This document shows, in pieces, positions 8,270 through 15,327 of a stretch of DNA of 35,547 nucleotides. The notes under the pieces were generated by a model. That model searched no databases, was not told where the DNA came from, and was given only the letters and a program-made list of their open reading frames with translations. Within the stretch, counting starts at the first letter, position 1. Each line of letters starts with the position of its first letter. The DNA comes from Blastocatellia bacterium UBA7656 (GTDB taxonomy: Bacteria > Acidobacteriota > Blastocatellia > UBA7656): contig DLHY01000020.1 of the NCBI GenBank assembly GCA_002483445.1, forward strand, positions 1 to 35,547, in the 5' to 3' direction. A program made the position numbers and the translations under genes.

Positions 8270-9769
8270 TCAACTCTTTGGGCGAAACAGCCAGTCACGA
8301 CTGGTCATGTAAATTGCCTGTACGAGAATGCGGCGCATTTCAGCATCGCTGATTTCGCCGGACTGCAAACTCACGCCAAGATGATAACGAATCAGTTTGC
8401 CATAAGCTTCAGTGAGCCAGTTCGGGACGTGCGAATATTTGTCGGCTATATCAAGCCCGACGGGAAAACCGTATCCGGGCAACAAACGAGAGTACAGATA
8501 GACTCTTCGCGCAGCCTCTGCAATCTGATCTTCTCCCATATCCTCGAATACTTCTATTCGCAAAGGCTCTGTCGTGTTCGACACATGTATGTAGCAACCC
8601 TGAACTGCAGGAAAACCTACATCCTTCGATCTTAGAGCGGTAAAATCGACTGCTTCCTGAACAGATTTTCCTGGAAGCGTAAGTTGACCTGTATGGAGAG
8701 ATTCGTATTTGTCTATAGTCCATGGTTCAGTGTATTGCCCGGGGTCAAGCAGCATACCGAGCAGCAGAGCATCACTGTAACCCAGTTTATCAATCAAAGC
8801 CTTCGGAGATGTTAGGTCGGTCCTGCCGTGCATATCGTTGAAATAGTCGTGCTTGCCTTTGGCGCGCAGTCCGCGAAACACACGCTCAAGTAACACCTTT
8901 TCAATAAACTTGCTCAAAGAACCACGCTCGACTGCGCCTGCAATCAAAGGCGCTTTCTTTCGACTCTTGGCCTCACCTATCAGTCGCCTGAAGAGATAGG
9001 CCATAAATGACAGTGGCTCAAACACCCTGTTTTTTATCCACTCGTCTGAGTTGTTCGTCATACGCGGGTATATGTCCAGCTTTGCTTTCCGCAAAAACTC
9101 TTCCTTGATTTGCTTTCCTTTCTCAGGATCAGAGGCGTAGTGATGGAGAAAAATATCGATATCGCTTTCAGTGAAAGGCGTATGGCCCGCGTAGCTGCCC
9201 ACCAGATAAACAAGCGGGCCATGAAACATCAGCACATCGAGGTCAGCGTTTCTATTAAGCGCCGCAAGGCCGCCGAGCAATTCAGCCGTTATGCGAACTA
9301 TATCTATAAAATCTTTTCGATCTTTGCTGCCGCCTTCCAAGTCGCCGAGTATGACTGGGTAATATCCAAACTGCTCTCTTTCGGCAAGATTCCTCTCTCC
9401 TGTGCGCACAAGATAAGAACCAACTCGCAGGAGTATTGGAACTTGACTCGAGAGTTTAGCCTGCCCAACTCCACCATCAACGAAGGTAACGACTTCGCCT
9501 TGTAATTGCGACCAGTCAGCATCTCCGACATTTTCTGTTCTCAGAATTTGATCAGGTCGCTTCCCTTCAGCAGCAGCACGAATTGCTTTCCGCAGATCAG
9601 CAACGAATACAGCAGTGTTCCTGAAATAATTTCCGCGCAGGCTTTCAGCTACAGTCAGCGCATTTTCAGCGAGCTTCATAAACAGGTGAGGCTGCCGTTG
9701 TAACTCTTCTTTTACATCCTGTTCGCTGAGATTGCTTGATATTGAATTCTTATTAGCTTCGGAAGACAT
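8270..9769 (-). CDS. nurA: NurA-domain nuclease partner of HerA
   Basis: A 499-residue protein with the NurA nuclease fold spread over its length. The first motif is FVDGG (Asp98 by this start), matching the V-D-G-S strand of NurA. The later family segments are GPLVYLVGSY, the IAGAVERGSLSKF block (family iGvvKrs), YIHVSNTTEPLRIEVFE (family yvk..g..lRiE) and GYGFPVGLDIADKYSHV (family yPl..AH..A). Two usual metal ligands appear changed: FHGPL in place of DGPL, and AD in place of AH. The protein is longer than stand-alone archaeal NurA (about 340), with an extra N-terminal helical region and a central insert. ATG 9769 has agagg at good spacing; TTG 9784 is the alternative. It directly follows the DUF6884-like gene and precedes herA. 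Confidence 0.8.
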   Translation of the reverse strand: MSSEANKNSISSNLSEQDVKEELQRQPHLFMKLAENALTVAESLRGNYFRNTAVFVADLRKAIRAAAEGKRPDQILRTENVGDADWSQLQGEVVTFVDGGVGQAKLSSQVPILLRVGSYLVRTGERNLAEREQFGYYPVILGDLEGGSKDRKDFIDIVRITAELLGGLAALNRNADLDVLMFHGPLVYLVGSYAGHTPFTESDIDIFLHHYASDPEKGKQIKEEFLRKAKLDIYPRMTNNSDEWIKNRVFEPLSFMAYLFRRLIGEAKSRKKAPLIAGAVERGSLSKFIEKVLLERVFRGLRAKGKHDYFNDMHGRTDLTSPKALIDKLGYSDALLLGMLLDPGQYTEPWTIDKYESLHTGQLTLPGKSVQEAVDFTALRSKDVGFPAVQGCYIHVSNTTEPLRIEVFEDMGEDQIAEAARRVYLYSRLLPGYGFPVGLDIADKYSHVPNWLTEAYGKLIRYHLGVSLQSGEISDAEMRRILVQAIYMTSRDWLFRPKS

Positions 9770-9784
9770 CTTCGGCCTCTGCAA

Positions 9785-10432
9785 TCACTTCATGATCCCG
9801 ATCAACTTATAAACGTCTATTTGAAATCGTCTCTCTTTCGCTGATGAAGAATAAGCGCCTATCTTCTGTCTTTCAACCTCTCCGACCGTGATCGCTGTGA
9901 CATTCGATCCTATTCGATTCTTCAAAGACGGAGCTATGTAAGCCGTCGCAGGAGGAAGCGCATCGACAGGCAATGGCAATCCTATCGCCTCAAGATACTC
10001 ACGACCAAGAACAAAAATGATCCGATCATACCCTTTCGCATTCTTGACGAGACGTTCTTTGATTCCGAGCCGTCGTCCTCGTTCCCTGATTGAGGATTTG
10101 CTTGCGCCTCTGAACGTCACATTGTAAGGCACAACAAGGTCAGTTTCGCGTAATAAACCGTATCCGGCAGAGATGATCCAATGAGAAACGAAAAATCTTC
10201 GCTCACGGAGTTTCGTCACTGCATCTCTGACGTACTTGTGTCCTTGTCCTGTATACATTTCAGCAGCGGGCAGCGCGAAGCGCGACAAGCGTTTCTCGCC
10301 GCGCTTCCTCAGAGAAAGGTTATCAAAATCTTCTTCTATTAATTGATCTTCAGGGCTAAATCTCTTACTGGCAGTGCAGGAGCTTACTATAAACAAGCGT
10401 ACATCAGTGGAAATCAGAAATGAGTCTGACAT
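9785..10432 (-). CDS. DUF6884/YaaA-like protein of the HerA-NurA-DpdA block
   Basis: A 215-residue protein of unknown activity. It begins with a hydrophobic strand ending in a Ser-Ser-Cys segment (LFIVSSCTASKR, 13-24), then AAEMYTGQGHKYVRD (56-70), then HWIISAGYGLLRETDLVVPYNVTF (84-107). The order Cys-x2-S-K, W-I-I-S-A-x-Y-G-L-L, P-Y is that of the DUF6884 group and is reminiscent of YaaA and of the DUF5591 domain of archaeosine synthase, which acts on a 7-deazaguanine base placed by a TGT enzyme. This parallel, with a TGT-fold gene three positions downstream, makes a role in further altering a deazaguanine base plausible but unproven. It stops immediately before the nurA leader and starts 10 bases after the RHH gene. 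The ribosome binding site is weak. Confidence 0.7.
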   Translation of the reverse strand: MSDSFLISTDVRLFIVSSCTASKRFSPEDQLIEEDFDNLSLRKRGEKRLSRFALPAAEMYTGQGHKYVRDAVTKLRERRFFVSHWIISAGYGLLRETDLVVPYNVTFRGASKSSIRERGRRLGIKERLVKNAKGYDRIIFVLGREYLEAIGLPLPVDALPPATAYIAPSLKNRIGSNVTAITVGEVERQKIGAYSSSAKERRFQIDVYKLIGIMK

Positions 10433-10442
10433 TTTTGGGCCA

Positions 10443-10676
10443 TCACATATTCATCTGCTTTATCAAACCTTCGATATCATCTCCCTCAGTGATACCGCTT
10501 TTTCGCGCGGCCCTGATAGTCTTCCGGTTTAGCTTCTCTCTTTCTTTTCGGTCGAGACACTCGCTCATAAACTCGGCCAGAAGTCGCGAAGGATTTTGTC
10601 TCGACCGCCTTGCCTCTTCTGAAAACTTCGACCAGAGCGCATCATCTGTTTTCAATGGAGCGATCATCTCAGCCAT
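10443..10676 (-). CDS. Ribbon-helix-helix-like small protein, right flank of island
   Basis: A 77-residue protein with an N-terminal strand (MAEMIAPLKTDD), helix (LWSKFSEEARRS), turn (QNPSRL) and helix (LAEFMSECLDRKERE), a probable RHH fold. Its C-terminal segment, RAARKSGITEGDDIEGLI, matches RTARRSGLKEEDAVKIV of the small protein at 5141-5401, so the two genes bounding the block look paralogous or at least share a tail. ATG 10676 has agagga seven bases upstream. It begins 34 bases after the livKH stop and leads the inserted block. The likely role is a repressor or orphan antitoxin controlling the nuclease module; this is inferred from fold only. Confidence 0.65.
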   Translation of the reverse strand: MAEMIAPLKTDDALWSKFSEEARRSRQNPSRLLAEFMSECLDRKEREKLNRKTIRAARKSGITEGDDIEGLIKQMNM

Positions 10677-10710
10677 GGTGAAATCCTCTTGCCTTGCGAG
10701 TCAATCCCCG

Positions 10711-12819
10711 TCACACCTTCACCTTGCCGAGCAACCCCGAAGGTTTCAGCGTCAATACGAGCAGAAATATCACGAAAGCTATCGCGTCCTTGTATCCCGT
10801 CGAGATGTAGACCGCGCCCAGTGATTCCGCTATGCCTAAAACTATACCGCCTACGAGCGCGCCCGTTACGCTTCCCATCCCTCCCAGCACCACCACCACG
10901 AATGCCTTGAGCGTGAATGGCGAACCGGCGTTCGGCTCTACGCGATAGTAAATCGGCATCAAAAGCGTGCCAGCCGCGCCAGCCGCCGCTACTCCCAAGC
11001 CGAATGTCAGCGATTGAATGCGACGGATATTTACGCCCAGCAGTTGCGCCGCTTCCGCATCCTGCGCTGTCGCGCGAATCTTTCTTCCCGTATCGGTTCG
11101 CATCAGAAAAATATAAAACGCGCCCGTAAGGCCCAAAGCTATTGCAAAGGCCGCGGTCTGCGGCAAACTCACCGACACTCCGCCCATCTGCGCCGTCGCT
11201 CCCGCGTAACTCGTCGTCATCGTCAGATAATTTCCGGTGAAAGCTATCAGCGCGATGTTTATGAGCAGGATGCTCACGCCCTCGGTGAGAAGTAGCTGAT
11301 TTAGTTCGGGCGCTTTCAGCACGGGAGCGATGAATATTTTTTGCAGCCCGACTCCGACCGCAAACATCGCGGGCATCACCAGGAGGAGCGACAGGAAAGG
11401 ATCGATGTGGAGATGTGTGAAGGCGAAATAGGTCGCGTACATTCCAGCCATCACCAGCGCGCCGTGCGCGAAATTCACGACCCGCATCACGCCGAATATG
11501 ATCGTCAACCCTATGCCGATGAGAGCGTAAATCCCGCCCGTCAAAAGTCCGCTCGTTACAGTCTGAAAGAATTTCTGCGCGCCCGTCACCGTCGTCGGTC
11601 TGTGCGTCTGCCCTGCTGCCCCGACCGTCGACCTTTCGCTCCACGGCGGAATGGGAAGCACAGGCTTGCGTATGGCCGCCGATTCGGGCCAGACGGTGAC
11701 GAACTTACCTCCCAACACCTGAGTTATAGCGACAGGGTGATCGTTCTGGCCCGTTTCGTCGAAGCTCACAGGGCCGAACATCGAATCCATTCGCGTCTCT
11801 CTTATCGCATCGCGCACGGCGGTTCTATCCGTAGATCCCGCTCGATTGATAGAGTCGGCCAGAACTTTCAGGCAGATGTAAGCCTGCACGCTGTGATAGG
11901 AAGGCTCCGAGTTGAAGCGGGCGCGATATCTGTCAGCCCATTCGCGCGAGCCTGTCCATTTGGCGTCGGGTGTCCACTGAGTCACAGAGATTGTATATTC
12001 GGCAGTCTCGCCCGCTCCTTTCAAAAAATCGGGCAGAGAAAAACCCGCGCCTCCCGCAGTGAACGCTTTGGGATTGATGTCCATCTCTTTGGCCTGCCGC
12101 ATCAACAGCGTGGCGTCGGCCAGATAAGACACGAACAAAACGGCGTCCGGGCGTTCAGACTTGACTCTGGTCAGAAGGGGCGTGAAGTCGGTCGCGCCGG
12201 GATCGTAGGCTTCGAAGGCTGCTAACTCGATACCGGCTCCAGGAGCCTGTTTCCGGGCAGCTTCGGCCACGCTTGATCCGAATTGAGTGTTTTCATAGAC
12301 GACGGCCAGACGTTTGACCTCGGCGGCGCGAACGAGGAATTCGACCATCTCGCGCCCGTAGCGGCTGGCGGGCGCGCACACGCGAAAGACCCACTCGTAA
12401 CCCTGCGCGGTGATCTGATCGGTTATGGCTGAAGGCACGAGCATCGGCATCTGATATCGATTGGCGATGGCGGAAGCGGGAAAGGTGGCCGAGCTTTTGT
12501 AAGCCCCGATGATAGAAACGATGTTGGGGTTTTCGGTAAACTTGTCGACGGCGGTCATCGCCGCTTCATCCTTCGAGGTGTCGTCCTGATAGATAAGCTC
12601 GATTTTTTTCCCAAGCACTCCGGCGGAGTTTATTTCTTCCAGGGCGATATCGTAGCCCTGGCGTTGAGCGAAGCCGAAGCGAGCCTCCGAGCCTGTCAGC
12701 GATGTGACTATGCCGACAGAGATGGAATCTGAACGCGCGGTCTTTTCTTCTTTCCGACAGCCGAGCGCGAGCAGAGCAGTGACAGTCAGCAAAGATGCGA
12801 GCAGCTTTCGAGGATTCAT
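10711..12819 (-). CDS. Fused LivK-LivH: binding lipoprotein joined to permease
   Basis: A 702-residue single frame that combines two HAAT importer subunits. Residues 1-21 are a lipoprotein signal peptide with lipobox LALGC (Cys21). Residues about 30-395 are a periplasmic LivK-type binding protein (SVGIVTSLTGSEARFG, GAYKSSATFPASAI, VAVVYENTQFGSS-like segments). A Thr/Gly-rich linker follows, and from about residue 410 to the end there is a LivH permease (GGIYALIGIGLTIIFGVMRVVNFAHG, then VVVLGGMGSVTGALVGG). A fused binding protein would have its N terminus lipid-anchored outside and feed straight into the first membrane helix. The usual arrangement is separate livK and livH genes. The start ATG has aaaagg five bases upstream. 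Its promoter is at 12864-12894. The following liv genes lie beyond the inserted block. Confidence 0.9.
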   Translation of the reverse strand: MNPRKLLASLLTVTALLALGCRKEEKTARSDSISVGIVTSLTGSEARFGFAQRQGYDIALEEINSAGVLGKKIELIYQDDTSKDEAAMTAVDKFTENPNIVSIIGAYKSSATFPASAIANRYQMPMLVPSAITDQITAQGYEWVFRVCAPASRYGREMVEFLVRAAEVKRLAVVYENTQFGSSVAEAARKQAPGAGIELAAFEAYDPGATDFTPLLTRVKSERPDAVLFVSYLADATLLMRQAKEMDINPKAFTAGGAGFSLPDFLKGAGETAEYTISVTQWTPDAKWTGSREWADRYRARFNSEPSYHSVQAYICLKVLADSINRAGSTDRTAVRDAIRETRMDSMFGPVSFDETGQNDHPVAITQVLGGKFVTVWPESAAIRKPVLPIPPWSERSTVGAAGQTHRPTTVTGAQKFFQTVTSGLLTGGIYALIGIGLTIIFGVMRVVNFAHGALVMAGMYATYFAFTHLHIDPFLSLLLVMPAMFAVGVGLQKIFIAPVLKAPELNQLLLTEGVSILLINIALIAFTGNYLTMTTSYAGATAQMGGVSVSLPQTAAFAIALGLTGAFYIFLMRTDTGRKIRATAQDAEAAQLLGVNIRRIQSLTFGLGVAAAGAAGTLLMPIYYRVEPNAGSPFTLKAFVVVVLGGMGSVTGALVGGIVLGIAESLGAVYISTGYKDAIAFVIFLLVLTLKPSGLLGKVKV

Positions 12820-12863
12820 CCAGACCTTTTATGATGCGGAGGTGAAATCAACCGAGCGCGGCG

Positions 12864-12894
12864 ATTATAACATCCACCCTCGCCGCCGAGGCAA
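12864..12894 (-). promoter_or_regulatory. Promoter for livKH
   Basis: On the minus strand TTGCCT (12889-12894) and a perfect TATAAT (12864-12869) are 19 bases apart, slightly long. Transcription would start near 12857, about 37 bases before the livKH ATG. A G+C-rich dyad (cctcg/cgagg, 12879-12892) lies inside the spacer and could be an operator or the 3' end of the upstream kinase transcript. Confidence 0.5.
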
Positions 12895-12917
12895 CGCGCC
12901 GAGGGAAAATATTTTTT

Positions 12918-14969
12918 TCAGGTTTTCGAAGCGCGGCTGATTCGCACGGAGAGACGCTTCATCATTCGCTCCTGCCATTTGGAGGCGGGAAGTTCTTCCT
13001 GTTGATAGTTGCCCAGTATGTCCTCCATCGCCTCGCCGGTGCTCTGCCGCGCCTTGAAATAAAGCAGCGCGAGCGAAACGACGATCAAGGGCTTGAGCAG
13101 AATATACCCCGCAGCGACCAGCAACCGCGATGAGATTCCTGCAAACAGAGCGCCCGCTGCCTTCGCGCCAGTTTCAACGAGGTATCCTTCGATGAAGGTC
13201 GACAGCGCGCTGTCAAAGCATATAACCAGCGCAAAGATCGCCAGAATCGCCATCGCCGTGTTGCGCGCGCCCGATACCAGCGCCTTCGAGCGCGCAAACG
13301 ATTTCAGAGGCGGACACTCTTCCATCACTATCACCGGAGCATACAAAACATAGTGCATAGCCGCTCTCAGAGCCAGAACCGCCAGGATCGTAAACACTAC
13401 GCCCGCGACCAGGGATTTATCCGCAATCACGCTCGCCCCGGTGGTAAGAATCAGCTTGAACACTTTGCCGGTTATCGTTGCGTCCATGAAAGTTTCGCCC
13501 AAAAAGCCAAGCGCGTAGTCCTGATAAAGAATCAACGGCAGCAGGATCGTCATAAACAAAAGGGTCGCTTTGATAAGGTGAATTCGCCTGCTGAAAATTT
13601 TGAAGTAATGTTTCGCCCTCACCGGTCGCAGAGGCGTGATCGTGAGTTGAGCCACGACCGGCACGAAGAGTCCGATGCTGATGAGCCAGGAAAGCGTCTG
13701 ACCGCTGACTTCCAGAAACGCTTCCACAAAATCGAACAATGGAGCAGCGCCGGGAGCCAAAGAGTCGAGCAATCGGCCAAGCGTCCAGACGACGACGACG
13801 ACCAGCAACGGGAGGTTGGCTATAAAAGAGAGGCGAAGGAAGACGGGCAGATTCACGCTGTAGAAACTGAAGGCGCGGTGCAGTATCGTACCCGCGCCTT
13901 CGCCTCTGGCGCGCAGCGCGTGGGCGAATGCCGCGGCGCTGGCAGGGCGGTCTTCAGGACTCTTGGCCAGCGTCGACATCAGAAGCTCTTCAGCCGCTTT
14001 CCCTATATCCGGTCGCTTCTCTCTGAGCGGCGGCGGCGGCATCTTTATGTGCTGGGCCATCAGGTTGTAGAGATTGCCCTTGAAGGGGGGCTGTCCGGCC
14101 AGCATTTCATAAGTTATCACTCCGAGGCTGTAGATATCTGAGCGCGCGTCGAGTTTTTCGCCGAGACATTGTTCGGGAGACATATAAACGGGCGTGCCGA
14201 GTATCGCTCCTGCCTGCGTGAGTCCAGCCACTTCTTTAGTCTTTCCCTTTTCGACGACTTCAGTCTTCACGATGTCGTCCGAGTTTATGGCCGCTATTGT
14301 CTTGGCGTCCATGACCTGTGTTTTCTTGTCGCCGGATGGCCTGTCAGCCTGCGCTTTTCTGGCTTCCTGCGGCTTAACGACTCGGCGAGTTTCCGTATCG
14401 AACGATAGCGTGATATCAGAATCGCTCGGAGGCTCTTCTTCGTGCGGAGAGTCGATGACTTTGGCCAGTCCGAAATCCAGAACCTTGACCCGATAGCCGC
14501 CCCTCTCGTTCGGCTCAAGCCAGATGTTATCGGGCTTCAGATCGCGATGAACTATTCCGTAGTTATGCGCTTTGTCTATTGCCAGACATATCTGCTCGAC
14601 GATATCGAGGACCCAGTTGAGTTGAAGCTGTTTTTCTTCCTTGAGTATGTCCGACAGCGGGCATCCGTCGAGGTACTCCATCACAAGATAGGCGACGCTG
14701 TCCGTGCCGACCGCAGCGAAGCCGAAATCCGTCACGTTGACAATGTTGGGGTGGCGCAAGAGTCCTGCGGCCTTCGCCTCGCGCTTGAAGCGGCTGACGA
14801 ATTCCTCGTTCTCCATAAACTGCGGCGTGATTACTTTGAGCGCGACGGGCCGCGCCGTGCCTAGATGAACGGCCAGATAAACGGCTCCCATGCCGCCCTG
14901 TCCGAGTTTTTTATCGATGCGATACTTGCCGTCGAGAATCTGGCCGGGGAGTTTATCGAGTAAATCCAT
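12918..14969 (-). CDS. Membrane-bound Hanks-type Ser/Thr protein kinase
   Basis: A 683-residue PknB-like kinase. Residues 16-350 are the kinase domain: GQGGMG (23-28), catalytic Lys45, HRDLKPDN (141-148), DFG (165-167) and GTPVYMSPEQ near 258-267. The stretch between DFG and GTPVYMSPEQ is about 90 residues, against the 20-25 usual in the family. It is acidic and rich in Ser/Thr (SDSDITLSFDTETRR) and may be a phosphorylated regulatory loop. From about residue 370 to 655 there are some seven or eight hydrophobic segments, including a Val-rich helix (LPLLVVVVVWTL), so the kinase faces the cytoplasm from a polytopic C-terminal membrane domain of unknown function, unlike the single-helix plus PASTA layout of Gram-positive PknB. 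ATG 14969 is preferred to TTG 14984 because agagg lies at the right distance. Confidence 0.9.
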   Translation of the reverse strand: MDLLDKLPGQILDGKYRIDKKLGQGGMGAVYLAVHLGTARPVALKVITPQFMENEEFVSRFKREAKAAGLLRHPNIVNVTDFGFAAVGTDSVAYLVMEYLDGCPLSDILKEEKQLQLNWVLDIVEQICLAIDKAHNYGIVHRDLKPDNIWLEPNERGGYRVKVLDFGLAKVIDSPHEEEPPSDSDITLSFDTETRRVVKPQEARKAQADRPSGDKKTQVMDAKTIAAINSDDIVKTEVVEKGKTKEVAGLTQAGAILGTPVYMSPEQCLGEKLDARSDIYSLGVITYEMLAGQPPFKGNLYNLMAQHIKMPPPPLREKRPDIGKAAEELLMSTLAKSPEDRPASAAAFAHALRARGEGAGTILHRAFSFYSVNLPVFLRLSFIANLPLLVVVVVWTLGRLLDSLAPGAAPLFDFVEAFLEVSGQTLSWLISIGLFVPVVAQLTITPLRPVRAKHYFKIFSRRIHLIKATLLFMTILLPLILYQDYALGFLGETFMDATITGKVFKLILTTGASVIADKSLVAGVVFTILAVLALRAAMHYVLYAPVIVMEECPPLKSFARSKALVSGARNTAMAILAIFALVICFDSALSTFIEGYLVETGAKAAGALFAGISSRLLVAAGYILLKPLIVVSLALLYFKARQSTGEAMEDILGNYQQEELPASKWQERMMKRLSVRISRASKT

Positions 14970-15000
14970 CGCGCCTCTGAACAAACCTGCAAGGGGAGCC

Positions 15001-15216
15001 TCAAAACAAAATCGAATACAGGGATTGAGAGGGGCATCTCAAGCGGTGCGTATCATAAGGCTTATCAGAAGCAGGGTCAAGCAGCAGAAAATGCTGGACT
15101 GACAACGGGGAAAAATCCTGTATCCGACCTTTTATGTAACGGTCTGTGAGCGGGCGCTTTTTTGATCCGAGCGCAGGGTTGTCAATCCGGACATTGAGTT
15201 TTCCGACGGTATTCAT
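15001..15216 (-). CDS. Small hypothetical protein upstream of the kinase
   Basis: A 71-codon frame not matched to any family I recognise. It is reported because ATG 15216 has a strong aaggag six bases upstream and the frame ends 31 bases before the kinase start, so the two could form an operon. The protein is mildly basic, with no signal peptide, membrane helix or Cys pair; it starts MNTVGKLNVRIDNPALGSKK. It is divergent from the histidine kinase at 15328. It could equally be a leader ORF or chance. Confidence 0.4.
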   Translation of the reverse strand: MNTVGKLNVRIDNPALGSKKRPLTDRYIKGRIQDFSPLSVQHFLLLDPASDKPYDTHRLRCPSQSLYSILF

Positions 15217-15327
15217 TACATTCTCCTTGTTCACTTCGGCGGTCGTTTCCTCAAAAACAGTGGCGCAAGCTGATAGTTTGTGCTGCCCGATTCTTCAGAA
15301 ATACTGAAGCATACGAGAAGGCGGCGA

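Noticed and set aside
10664..11644. 326-codon minus-strand frame inside livKH
   Set aside because: Composition is extreme (Arg, Asp, Gly, His) and it is out of frame with a clear permease. It arises from GC-rich codon bias.
11341..12225. 294-codon plus-strand frame opposite livKH
   Set aside because: Antisense shadow, Arg/His-rich and without family features.
13353..14141. 262-codon plus-strand frame opposite the kinase
   Set aside because: Antisense shadow with highly charged, low-complexity sequence.
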